64,000 nucleotides of DNA from positions 1 to 64,000 of the forward strand of contig NZ_JAERUC010000172.1 of the NCBI RefSeq assembly GCF_016745505.1, given 5' to 3'. This DNA comes from Streptomyces silvae (GTDB lineage: Bacteria; Actinomycetota; Actinomycetes; Streptomycetales; Streptomycetaceae). The translations under genes and the position numbers were made by a program. Position 1 is the stretch's first letter. Each line of letters begins with the position of its first letter. Under the pieces are notes generated by a model, which searched no databases, was not told the DNA's origin, and saw only the letters and a program-made list of their open reading frames with translations. Positions 8,280 to 16,499 of the stretch are shown piece after piece.

Positions 8280-8960
8280 CTACTCCCCGATCCGGCTGCG
8301 GGCCCAGTCCACCAGCTCCGGGTCGGCGAGGCTGTCGACCCACAGGTCGGCCTGCTCCGCCTCGGGGCCCGGCGGGCGGGCCCCGAGGCCGATGACGCGG
8401 AGGCCCGCCCGGCGGGCGGACTCCATGCCCGTGAGCGAGTCCTCCACGGCCAGAGCGTTCTCGGCCGGGACGCCGCAGAGACGGACGGCCACGCTGTACA
8501 CATCGGGCTCCGGCTTCGGCCGTACGTCCTCGCCTGCGACCACGACATGGCTGAAGGAGCCGAGGAGCCCGGCCCGGTCGAGGCACGATTCCACCGTCTC
8601 CCGGGGGCAGTTGCTCGCCACCGCGAGGGGCAGGTGCCGGGCGGCCAGCCGGACCAGCGCGGCGGCGCCCGGCATGGTGACGGGGTCCTCGTCGACCAGC
8701 GCGGTGAAGGTGGTGAGGAGGGTGGCCGCCAGGTCGTCCGCGAGATCCGGCTTCCCGGTCTCCTCCGCCATGAGCGCGCCGCACTCGGTGTAGTGCACGC
8801 CCTTGGCCCGGTCGGCGAACCCGGCCGGGGGCTTGAGGCCGAACACCCGGAAGGTGGCGTTCCGGGCCTCCTGCCAGTGTCGTTCCGTGTCCATCAGGGT
8901 CCCGTCGCAGTCGAAGACGATGGCTGACGGGGACCAGGCGAGGATGTTACGAACTGTCAT
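8280..8960 (-). CDS. HAD-superfamily phosphatase (phosphoglycolate phosphatase/beta-phosphoglucomutase-like)
   Basis: This 226-residue HAD subfamily IA hydrolase has motif I DCDGTLMD (about 17-24, nucleophile Asp plus the acid/base Asp two residues on). Motif II is the Ser/Asn region VASNCPRE, and the motif III/IV region has KPEPDVY then AVEDSLTG. An alpha-helical cap lies between motifs I and II. The gene converges on dhaL. The substrate is unknown. A sugar or triose phosphate would fit the neighbourhood, but that is inference. Confidence 0.88.
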   Translation of the reverse strand: MTVRNILAWSPSAIVFDCDGTLMDTERHWQEARNATFRVFGLKPPAGFADRAKGVHYTECGALMAEETGKPDLADDLAATLLTTFTALVDEDPVTMPGAAALVRLAARHLPLAVASNCPRETVESCLDRAGLLGSFSHVVVAGEDVRPKPEPDVYSVAVRLCGVPAENALAVEDSLTGMESARRAGLRVIGLGARPPGPEAEQADLWVDSLADPELVDWARSRIGE

Positions 8961-9518
8961 ATGACTGCCGTTCTCGGAGACTGCGCCGACCGTTTCGGTG
9001 CACGGGTGCAGAGAGGTGCCGGGATGCGGTGACGAATGCGCAGCAGAATGAGAGAACCGCGCGCGGGGGCACGGCTGCTGCGACCGCGTGCACGTTGCTG
9101 AGCGCGTCGTGGCGGACGTGGATCGTCGCTTTCGGCCCGAGCCGAAAACATCGTAGCCGTTACGTTATTTCGGTCTCTCCGATTTCCGCAATCACCAATT
9201 CGAGTGCATGGAATTGGCACGGCCGCCGACGGCCGGGGCGCACGGACGGGCCGGGGAAAGAGGCCGGGGCGCCCGGGACACGGTCAACGGGCCTGGTGAG
9301 CGGCGCTCCCGGGTCGCCCGCAATGCCGGGAGAGGCGTTGTCATGACGCTCACGCGAAACGTTTCTTCCCGGTCGGGCGGGAGATTGTGTGAACACGCGT
9401 CCACACGGGCGTGGCTGACGAATAATAAGATCTTCGCGCGATGCGACTGCGCCCTCCACGGGAGGGTCCGCATTCTCTCGCCGTAGCGACAGAACATGCG
9501 AGCGAAGGTGGAACGTAC
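8961..9518. other. long intergenic region with palindromes
   Basis: No gene is supported in these 558 bases. Visible structure: a perfect inverted repeat TTTCGGC-CCGA-GCCGAAA at 9130-9147, a 10-base palindrome GAAACGTTTC at 9356-9365, and an ACGCGT palindrome near 9394. The region is AT-richer near 9150-9200 and 9410-9440. It separates the divergent HAD and TetR genes and probably holds both promoters. Confidence 0.5.
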
Positions 9519-10154
9519 GTGCAGGACAGAGCCCGGGCAACCCGCAAAGTATTGCTGGAATCAGCAGCACATCTATTTGTCGAACGGGGATATGCGGGAA
9601 CGAGTGTCAATGACATAAGCGATCACTCGGGAAAGACCAGCGGCGCGATCTATTTCCATTACTCGAGCAAGGAGAAGCTGGCCCTGGCGGTCGCCAGGGA
9701 ACAGTTCGCCACCTGGCCGCAGCTCGCCGCCCCTTATGCCGCGCCCGGAATCCCGCCGCTGGAGAAGCTGGTCGTCCTCAGCTTCGGCGTCGCGCGTTCC
9801 CTCAGCGAGGACGTCGTGGCGCGGGCGGGCGCCCGGCTGTGGGCGGAGCGCCGGGGCATCGAGGCGGCCGTGCCCACTCCGTTCGACGGGTGGGCACTGG
9901 CCGTCACCCGGCTGCTCGCCCAAGCCCGCGCGCAGGGCGAGCTCGCGGCCGACGTGAAGCCGTCGGCCGCGGCCGTGCCGCTCGTGTGCGCGTTCTTCGG
10001 GCTCTGCACCCTGACCGACGACCTGCCGGGCGGGCGGGGCTGGGGGGAGCAGTTCGACCAGTGGTGGCTGCTGACGCTCAAGTCCCTCCAGGCGAAACCG
10101 GATGCGGCCGGTCTGCTCGCCCGTGCGCGGGCACGGATCCCCGTACGGCCGTAG
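9519..10154 (+). CDS. gamma-butyrolactone-receptor-like TetR regulator (ScbR/ArpA family)
   Basis: This 211-residue TetR-family DNA-binding repressor has an HTH at about residues 28-50 with TSGAIYFHYSSKEKLALAV, the pattern of ScbR/ArpA/BarA receptors (GALYFHF.SKEELA). In the ligand domain VVARAGARL matches the receptor hallmark. The start is taken as GTG 9519 because GAAGGTGG lies 7 bases upstream; an earlier in-frame ATG lacks a ribosome binding site. No butyrolactone synthase (AfsA-like) is in the window, so it is an orphan receptor or pseudoreceptor. It may repress itself and nearby genes. Confidence 0.85.
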   Translation: MQDRARATRKVLLESAAHLFVERGYAGTSVNDISDHSGKTSGAIYFHYSSKEKLALAVAREQFATWPQLAAPYAAPGIPPLEKLVVLSFGVARSLSEDVVARAGARLWAERRGIEAAVPTPFDGWALAVTRLLAQARAQGELAADVKPSAAAVPLVCAFFGLCTLTDDLPGGRGWGEQFDQWWLLTLKSLQAKPDAAGLLARARARIPVRP

Positions 10155-10162
10155 GGCCGGAC

Positions 10163-12124
10163 TCAGCCCACCAGATCCGGCGCGCGCAGCATCTCGGCCG
10201 GGACGCCCCAGGCGTCGACGAGGTCGACGGCGAGAGGCCGGACCTTGCGGCAGAGGTCGTTCACCTCACGGCTGATCGCCTTGGAACGCTGGACGGTCAG
10301 CCGGCCGTGCTCCATGAACCACGCCCGGTCCGCCTCGATCGTCGACAGGGCGAACAGGTCGCACAGCAGGCCCAGCGCAACCTTGTTGCCGCCTTCGGGC
10401 AGTTCGCGCACCTGGTCGACGAACGCCTCCAGCACCAGCCGCTCGACGTGCGCGTGGGCGACCGCGATGACATGGTCCTGCACCTGCGAGAAGACGACCC
10501 CGGGATTGCGCTTCTGGTCGATCCCGCGCTTGAGCCGGCGGGCAACGCCCGCGAGCATGTGCTCCTCGCGGTAGCGGAGCATGGCGAGCTGGTACTCCGA
10601 GTCGAGCAGGCCCGCTTCCTGGTCCCACTCGTCGCCGCCGGGCAGCAGGTCACGTACCCGTTCGAGCAGCTTGTGGGCCGAGGTCTTCTCGATGACCGTC
10701 TCGACCGCGAGGCCGGTGACGTAGCGGACCATGCCGAGCTGGTCCAGGTCCTCGAACTCGCTCGCGTGATGGGTGAGCAGGCCCTTGGCCACGAGCTGGA
10801 GCAGCACGTGGTTGTCGCCCTCGAAGGTGGTGAAGATGTCGCTGTCGGCCTTGAGGGCGGCGAACCGGTTGACGGCGAGGTACCCGGCGCCGCCGCACGC
10901 CTCGCGGCACTCCTGGACGACCCGGGTCGCGTGCCAGGTCCCGAGTGCCTTGGTCCCGGCGGCCCGTGACTCCAGCCGGCGCCGTGCCTGCTCGTCGTCC
11001 GTGAGGCCGGAGAAGACCTCGTGCAGCTGCGTGCGCACCACGTCCTGCGCGAAGTGCAGTGCGTACGTGCGCGCGACGAGCGGCAGCAGACGGCGCTGAT
11101 GCAGTCCGTAGTCGAGGAGCAGCTGCTCCTCGGTGTCCGAGGCCGCCTCGAACTGCCGGCGCCGCACGGCGTACTTCGTGGCGATCGTGAGGGCGACCTT
11201 GGCGGCGTTCACCCCTGCCCCGCCGACGCTGACCCGGCCCTGTACCAGGGTGCCGAGCATGGTGAAGAAGCGCCGGTCGGGGTTGTCGATCGGGCTCTCG
11301 TAGACACCGTCGGCGGTGACGTCCGCGAAGCGGTTGAGCAGGGCCTCGCGCGGCACCCGCACGCCGTCGAACCAGATACGGCCGTTGTCGACCCCGTTGA
11401 GGCCCATCTTGCGGCCGTCGTCCTCGATGCGGACGCCGGGCGCCACCTCACCGCCGGTCCGGACGGGCACGACGAACGCGTGCACGCCCTCGGACTTCCC
11501 GCCCACCTCCAGCTGGGCGAAGACGACGGCCAGCTCCGCGTGGCGGGCGGCGTTGCCGATGTAGTCCTTGCGCGCCCGGTCGCCGTCGGTGGTGATGACG
11601 AACTCCTGGGCCGCGGCGTCGTACCTCGCGTGGGTGCCGAGCGCCTGGACGTTGGAGCCGTGCCCGGTCTCGGTCATCGCGAAGCATCCCATCAGCTTCC
11701 CGGTGATCAGGTCCGGCAGATAGGCGTCGTGGTGGCGTTCGGTGCCCAGGTGCAGGATCGCGCCGCCGAAGAGCCCGAACTGCACGCCGACCTTCACCAG
11801 CACCGACAGATCACCGAAGGCGAGCGTCTCGAACGCGGCGATCGAGGCTCCGACGTCACCGCCCCCGCCGTATGCGGCCGGGAAGCCCATGCCGGTCTGG
11901 CCCGTCGCCGCCATCTCGACCACGAGCTCACGCACCCGTTCGCGGAACGCGTCGACGCCGAGCTCCTCGGCCTCCTCCAGCACGGAGGCGTACGTCACCA
12001 GGTTGGTCCGGACGAGGTCGCGGATCTCGGCGTAGTCGCCGTCGAGCACCTGGGTGAGCGCGCGGACGTCGACCTCGGGCTGCACGTAACCGCTCGGATC
12101 AGTGGATGTGTTGTCAGTGGCCAT
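10163..12124 (-). CDS. acyl-CoA oxidase/dehydrogenase family flavoenzyme
   Basis: This 653-residue FAD enzyme of the peroxisomal acyl-CoA oxidase type oxidises acyl-CoA to the 2,3-enoyl thioester. The length exceeds a normal 380-residue acyl-CoA dehydrogenase because of the extra C-terminal oxidase domain. Family marks are CFAMTETGHGSNVQ (flavin/substrate loop, about 147-160), GRKMGLNGVDNGRIWFD, and CREACGGAGYLAVN with EGDNHVLLQL (flavin-binding). The stop is 8 bases from the convergent TetR gene. No other beta-oxidation gene is near. Confidence 0.9.
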   Translation of the reverse strand: MATDNTSTDPSGYVQPEVDVRALTQVLDGDYAEIRDLVRTNLVTYASVLEEAEELGVDAFRERVRELVVEMAATGQTGMGFPAAYGGGGDVGASIAAFETLAFGDLSVLVKVGVQFGLFGGAILHLGTERHHDAYLPDLITGKLMGCFAMTETGHGSNVQALGTHARYDAAAQEFVITTDGDRARKDYIGNAARHAELAVVFAQLEVGGKSEGVHAFVVPVRTGGEVAPGVRIEDDGRKMGLNGVDNGRIWFDGVRVPREALLNRFADVTADGVYESPIDNPDRRFFTMLGTLVQGRVSVGGAGVNAAKVALTIATKYAVRRRQFEAASDTEEQLLLDYGLHQRRLLPLVARTYALHFAQDVVRTQLHEVFSGLTDDEQARRRLESRAAGTKALGTWHATRVVQECREACGGAGYLAVNRFAALKADSDIFTTFEGDNHVLLQLVAKGLLTHHASEFEDLDQLGMVRYVTGLAVETVIEKTSAHKLLERVRDLLPGGDEWDQEAGLLDSEYQLAMLRYREEHMLAGVARRLKRGIDQKRNPGVVFSQVQDHVIAVAHAHVERLVLEAFVDQVRELPEGGNKVALGLLCDLFALSTIEADRAWFMEHGRLTVQRSKAISREVNDLCRKVRPLAVDLVDAWGVPAEMLRAPDLVG

Positions 12125-12236
12125 GCCAGTTCGCTACCCCGCCCGGGGACGATCAAGCGGTACGGCCGGGGCTCCCGGAGCCGTACGGGGGAAGCCGGGG
12201 GCGCACCTTCACGCGCGCCCGCACCCACGGGGCGCG

Positions 12237-12659
12237 CTACCGCGTGGCCAGCCGCTCCAGCAGGGCGGCGCTCCGCGCCAGCACCGTCCGCTCCTCGTCG
12301 GTGAGTTCGGCCTCGATGGCCTGCGCGAGCCAGCCGGCCCTGCGGCCGCGCTCCGCTTCCAGGGCGGCCCGGCCCGCGTCCGACAGCTCGACCAGGGACT
12401 TGCGGCCGTCCGTGGGGTGCGCCCGGCGCGTGATCAGGTTCTGCTCCATCAGCAGTCCTACGGCGCGGGCCATCGACTGGGGGCGTACGCGCTGATCGGC
12501 GGCGAGGTCGCTGGTGGTCATGGCGCCGTCCCGGTCGAGCACCCCGAGCACGGCGACCTGGCCCAGGGGGATGCGGTCCTCGTGTTTGACGCGCCGGGTG
12601 AGCTTGCCCATCGCGGTGCGCAGTTCGGCGGCGATGGCAGCGGCTTCCGAGGTGGGCAT
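12237..12659 (-). CDS. MarR-family transcriptional regulator
   Basis: This 140-residue winged-helix repressor has its recognition region in TTSDLAADQRVRPQSMARAV and a wing at RRAHPTDGRKSLVELS, the classic MarR DGR motif. The reading frame is open far upstream. The start at MPTSEAAA is chosen because homology begins there and it faces the enolase gene. Two near-identical palindromes lie in the divergent promoter region (12706-12743), so it most likely represses both itself and the enolase. Confidence 0.9.
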   Translation of the reverse strand: MPTSEAAAIAAELRTAMGKLTRRVKHEDRIPLGQVAVLGVLDRDGAMTTSDLAADQRVRPQSMARAVGLLMEQNLITRRAHPTDGRKSLVELSDAGRAALEAERGRRAGWLAQAIEAELTDEERTVLARSAALLERLATR

Positions 12660-12705
12660 AGGGCACTTTACCCCGCTGGTCAGTCTGGCTTCACAGCTGA
12701 TCTGC

Positions 12706-12743
12706 ACAGCAATGCTGTACAGCAAAACTGAGCAGCATTGCTG
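12706..12743. promoter_or_regulatory. twin MarR operator candidates
   Basis: Site 1 (12706-12718) reads ACAGCA-A-TGCTGT. Site 2 has the core CAGCA-T-TGCTG (12733-12743). The centres are 26 bases apart, about 2.5 helical turns. Both lie between the MarR start (12659) and the enolase start (12822), in an AT-rich patch. Confidence 0.65.
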
Positions 12744-12821
12744 TATGGTTTCGCTTGTCGGGCTCAGCGCCAGCGTTGTCGCAGCCGGAGCCACGGCACA
12801 CGACAACGGGAAGGACCTCCC

Positions 12822-14126
12822 ATGTCCGCACGGACAGCAGGACCCGGCGCCGCCATCGAGACCGTCACCGCCCGCCGGATCATCGACAGCCGGGGCAACC
12901 CCACGGTCGAGGTCGACATCGTCCTGACGGACGGGTCCCTGGGGCGCGCGGCCGTCCCCTCCGGTGCCTCCACCGGCACCCGGGAGGCCGTGGAGCTGCG
13001 TGACGGGGATTCCACGCGCTGGCACGGCAAGGGCGTCGACCGCGCGGTGGCCCATGTCAACGGGGAGATCGCTGCGGCCGTGCGCGGCCGGGACGCGGCC
13101 GACCAGGCGGGGCTCGACGCCGCGCTGATCGCCCTCGACGGCACCGCCACGAAGTCCAGGCTCGGCGCCAACGCGATCCTCGGCGTCTCGCTCGCCGCCG
13201 CCAAGGCCGCCGCGGCGGCCCACCGTCTGCCCCTGTACCGCTACCTCGGGGGCGCCGACGCGCGCCTCCTGCCGCTGCCGATGATGAACATCGTCAACGG
13301 CGGCGCCCACGCCGACAATCCGCTGGACTTCCAGGAGTTCATGATCGCGCCCGTGGGCGCGGACAGTCTCGCCGAGGCCGTCCGCATGGGCAGCGAGGTC
13401 TTCCACACCCTGCGCCGCGATCTGCTGGCGGCAGGACACTCCACCGGCGTCGGCGACGAGGGCGGCTTCGCGCCGTCCCTGCGTACGGCCGAGGAGGCGC
13501 TCGACTTCGTGATGGCCGCCATCGAGCGCACCGGCTACCGCCCCGGTACGGACATCGCCCTGCTCATGGACCCGGCCTCCTCGGAGTTCTTCCGCGACGG
13601 GGTGTACGACTACGCGGGCGAGGGCGTGCGGCGTACCCCCTCCGAGCACGTCGACCACCTGGTCCGGCTGATCGACGCCTACCCGGTCCTCTCCGTCGAG
13701 GACCCGATGGCGGAGAACGACCTGGAGGGCTGGCGGGAGCTGACGGCCCGCGTCGGCGACCGCTGCCAGCTCGTCGGCGACGACGTGTTCTGCACCGACG
13801 AGACGCTGCTGCGCGAGGGCATCCGTACCGGCGTGGGCAACTCGGTCCTGGTCAAGGTCAATCAGATCGGGACCCTGACGGAGGCGCTGGCCGCGGTGGA
13901 CACGGCCCACCGGGCGGGCTGGACGGCTGTGATGTCGCACCGCTCGGGCGAGACGGAGGACACCACCATCGCCGACCTGGCGGTGGCGACCGGCTGCGGC
14001 CAGATCAAGACGGGCTCGCTCTCCCGCTCCGACCGTACGGCGAAGTACAACCAGCTGATCCGGATCGAGGAGGAGCTGGGCGACTCGGCACGCTTCGCGG
14101 GCCTCTCCGCGCTGCGCCGGGCCTGA
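12822..14126 (+). CDS. eno: enolase (phosphopyruvate hydratase), probable second copy
   Basis: This 434-residue enolase converts 2-phosphoglycerate to phosphoenolpyruvate. Visible residues and motifs are SGASTGTREAVELRDGD (mobile loop), GDEGGFAP (catalytic Glu), the metal ligands in LLMDPASSEF (Asp), VEDPMAENDLEGW (Glu) and LVGDDVFCTD (Asp), then VLVKVNQIGTLTE (catalytic Lys) and MSHRSGETEDTTIADLAV (His loop). The start is the ATG after GGGAAGGAC. A typical Streptomyces housekeeping enolase sits with septum or division genes; this one sits alone under a MarR gene, so it is likely a conditional paralogue. Confidence 0.93.
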   Translation: MSARTAGPGAAIETVTARRIIDSRGNPTVEVDIVLTDGSLGRAAVPSGASTGTREAVELRDGDSTRWHGKGVDRAVAHVNGEIAAAVRGRDAADQAGLDAALIALDGTATKSRLGANAILGVSLAAAKAAAAAHRLPLYRYLGGADARLLPLPMMNIVNGGAHADNPLDFQEFMIAPVGADSLAEAVRMGSEVFHTLRRDLLAAGHSTGVGDEGGFAPSLRTAEEALDFVMAAIERTGYRPGTDIALLMDPASSEFFRDGVYDYAGEGVRRTPSEHVDHLVRLIDAYPVLSVEDPMAENDLEGWRELTARVGDRCQLVGDDVFCTDETLLREGIRTGVGNSVLVKVNQIGTLTEALAAVDTAHRAGWTAVMSHRSGETEDTTIADLAVATGCGQIKTGSLSRSDRTAKYNQLIRIEEELGDSARFAGLSALRRA

Positions 14127-14141
14127 ACGACGGGCGGAGGC

Positions 14142-14172
14142 CGGCCGGGGCAGGGATCGCCCGCCCCGGCCG
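14142..14172. terminator. bidirectional hairpin between convergent eno and GH20 genes
   Basis: CGGCCGGGGC (14142-14151) pairs with GCCCCGGCCG (14163-14172) around an 11-base loop. It lies 15 bases after the enolase stop and 58 bases after the GH20 stop on the other strand. Confidence 0.55.
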
Positions 14173-14230
14173 CCGCGTTGCCGACGCCGTCTCCGCCGGG
14201 GCGGTCAGGGCCGGCGGTTCCCGGAGGTCG

Positions 14231-16261
14231 TCAGGTGCGCGGAGTGCTTGAGTCCGCGGGGTTCCTGAGCTTCGCGGGGTTCTCGAGTTGAGCGGAGTTC
14301 CTGAGCTGGGCGGGGACGGCCCGTACGCGGGTCGGCCTCGCCCCGTCGGGTGCGGTCTGCACCGCGACGCCGTCCTCGGCCCGTGCCGTCACCTGCAGTT
14401 GGGAGATGGCGTTCACCACCGTCAGGGCTCCCCCGTCCGCCGACAACTGCCAGCGCTGGGTGCGCTCGTCCGCCGCGCATGCCTCCTGGGTGAGCTCCGC
14501 CCCCACCTCGATGGGGGCACCCAGGTAACGCTTGCCCCGCTCGACGTCCAGACACAGGCCCGTCTCCGCCGACCGGAGCGTGTAGTAGCCGTCCGCCGTG
14601 ACCGCGGCCTCCCAGGCCGCCCGACGGCCGGCGGCGAAGCCCACGGTGTCACCGGCGGCCCGCCCCGCCGGAGCGAGCGTCTTCCCGCCCCGGCCGGCCC
14701 CGACCAGCTGGTACGTGCCTGATCCGAGCGGCGCACGGTCGGTGTTCACCCATCCCGGCGCGTGCCCGATGCTCCGGGCCAGCTTCTCGAACTCCTCGTA
14801 CGTGGGTGCCGGCCGGGGGCCTCCCCAGGCGGCCTGGGCGATGAACCGCAGGGGCATGAACGCCTTCGCCTCGACCTCGTTCTCCGTCTCCGCGGCGGCA
14901 CTGTCCGGCCACATGGTGATCTTCGCGCCGGTGAGGTGCGCGGGCCTGGTCGCGAGGGTCTCGTCCTCGAAGCTCAGCGGGCTCCAGCCGGAGTCGTACA
15001 GCTTCGCGGTCTGCATGGTGTAGCCGCCGCGCACCAGGTAGAGCGAGTACGAGGAGTTCATCACCTCGCGGCCCTCGGCGATCAGCGAGGACGGCTTCTG
15101 CACGCCACCGCCGCCGAGCCAGTGCTCCACGGCGATGTCCTGGTCCAGGGCGACCAGGTGGTTGCGGCCGAGCAGTCCGTCGTTCCAGACCCGCAGGGTG
15201 CGACCGTCCGCGCGTACGTGGTCGTCGACCTGGTTGACGAAGTCGACGAAGGCGTCGTCGGGTGTGGCTCCGGCGCCGAACTTCTCGGTGGCGTACGCCT
15301 GGATCTGCGGGAAGTCCGGATAGGCGGTGCCGATCATGTACTCGTCCGCGCCCATGTGCCAGGAGCGGGTGTCCCACACGTCGAGCGCCTCGTCCACCAG
15401 CGAGGTGTAGTACGCGAACGCCTCGGGCCGGGTGATGTCCAGGCGCGGCGGGGAGGGCGTGCCGTCCTTGTCCTTGAGCTGGAGCTCGGGGTGGCCCTCC
15501 AGGTAGGTGTCCATGTGGCCGGGCGAGTTGATCTCCGGGACCAGCTCGATGTGGTAGCGCTCGGCCGTCCTGACGAGCTGCCGCACCTCGTCCTTGGTGT
15601 AGTAGCCCCAGAACGCGGACTCGGGGTCGACGTCGCTCCTGACCTTGGCCTCGATCCACAGCTGGTTCAGCTTCTGCGACGCCATGTCACGCATCAGCCG
15701 CTCGAACCAGTCCAGGGAGATGTGGATGTAGCAGGCGCAGACACCCACGCCGCGCTCCCGGTACTCCGGCACGTCGGTGGCCGAGCCGCCCGGGACCGTG
15801 CCGTCCGCGCGCAGCAGCTGGAGCACGGTGCGGGTGCCGTGGTAGACGCCGGTGGAGGTGGCGCCGGTGACGGTCAGCCGGGCGCCGGACTCCAGGCGGT
15901 ACCCCTCGTCCTTCAGGTCCGCCTTCCGGCCGGCGTCCTGGCTCAGCAGGATGTCACCGGGGCGGGACGGCCGGTCGGTGACCACCTGAGGGGTGCGCCC
16001 GGTCACCTCATGCAGCTCGCCCGCGAGGCGGCGTGCGTCGGCGGTGGTCCGCGCATCGGCGTCGTCGAGCACGATCCGGCTGCCCGCGCCGAAGCGGAAC
16101 TCGCCTGATCCGGCCTGCCATTCCCGCAGCGCGGGCAGCACCTGGGGCGCCGCGGCACCGCCCTCCCGCGCTCCGGCGGGGGCTGTCGGGAGCAGGGCGG
16201 CCGCGACGGCCGCCACCACGCCGAGCGCTGCGACGGTACTGCGGCGTCTTCCGGATCTCAT
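14231..16261 (-). CDS. secreted GH20 beta-N-acetylhexosaminidase with C-terminal ricin-type domain
   Basis: This 676-residue exo-hexosaminidase removes terminal GlcNAc/GalNAc. A signal peptide covers about residues 1-35 (Arg-rich n-region, Ala/Val h-region, APAGA). A GH20b-like N-terminal domain follows, then the catalytic barrel with YIHISLDWF, EINSPGHMDTYLEGHPEL and the catalytic Asp-Glu pair in HMGADEYMIG (about 304-306). The C-terminal third (YTLRSAETGLCLDVERGK, QRWQLS) is ricin/CBM13-like. The start is ATG 16261 because GGAAGG sits 5 bases before it. It is divergent from a GH84 gene across a DasR-like box, which fits chitin or glycan scavenging. Confidence 0.92.
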   Translation of the reverse strand: MRSGRRRSTVAALGVVAAVAAALLPTAPAGAREGGAAAPQVLPALREWQAGSGEFRFGAGSRIVLDDADARTTADARRLAGELHEVTGRTPQVVTDRPSRPGDILLSQDAGRKADLKDEGYRLESGARLTVTGATSTGVYHGTRTVLQLLRADGTVPGGSATDVPEYRERGVGVCACYIHISLDWFERLMRDMASQKLNQLWIEAKVRSDVDPESAFWGYYTKDEVRQLVRTAERYHIELVPEINSPGHMDTYLEGHPELQLKDKDGTPSPPRLDITRPEAFAYYTSLVDEALDVWDTRSWHMGADEYMIGTAYPDFPQIQAYATEKFGAGATPDDAFVDFVNQVDDHVRADGRTLRVWNDGLLGRNHLVALDQDIAVEHWLGGGGVQKPSSLIAEGREVMNSSYSLYLVRGGYTMQTAKLYDSGWSPLSFEDETLATRPAHLTGAKITMWPDSAAAETENEVEAKAFMPLRFIAQAAWGGPRPAPTYEEFEKLARSIGHAPGWVNTDRAPLGSGTYQLVGAGRGGKTLAPAGRAAGDTVGFAAGRRAAWEAAVTADGYYTLRSAETGLCLDVERGKRYLGAPIEVGAELTQEACAADERTQRWQLSADGGALTVVNAISQLQVTARAEDGVAVQTAPDGARPTRVRAVPAQLRNSAQLENPAKLRNPADSSTPRT

Positions 16262-16400
16262 GATCACCTTCCATGCTTCCTCTGGGACAGGGTCATGCGG
16301 CGCGCAGGGCCGGGCAACGGCCCAGGTGGGCAGAATGGCCGGAGCATGCCAAACATAGACCCCGGTCGGGAATGTTGGCCAGAGTAAAGGCTCACCACCA

Positions 16401-16416
16401 AGAGGTCTAGACCCCA
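16401..16416. promoter_or_regulatory. DasR-like responsive element (dre)
   Basis: The 16-mer AGAGGTCTAGACCCCA contains the perfect palindrome GGTCTAGACC (16404-16413), the core of the known dre consensus A(G/C)TGGTCTAGACCA(G/C)T. It lies between the divergent GH20 and GH84 genes. DasR is the GntR-type GlcNAc regulator of Streptomyces. Confidence 0.75.
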
Positions 16417-16473
16417 TACGTCTTATGCCTTCCGGCTTCCTGGTCCAGCATCGTTGGAAACCAGGCAAGTTGT

Positions 16474-16485
16474 TGGACTGGACCA
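16474..16485. promoter_or_regulatory. second, weaker dre-like site
   Basis: TGGACTGGACCA agrees with 10 of 12 core positions of TGGTCTAGACCA. It sits 14 bases before the GH84 start, where a bound repressor would block transcription or early elongation. Confidence 0.5.
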
Positions 16486-16499
16486 TTTGAGGAGATGAC

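Noticed and set aside
9356..9365. GAAACGTTTC as a gamma-butyrolactone response element
   Set aside because: Known elements are longer and rich in a CGGT..ACCG-type pattern; ten bases are not enough. Listed only as intergenic structure.
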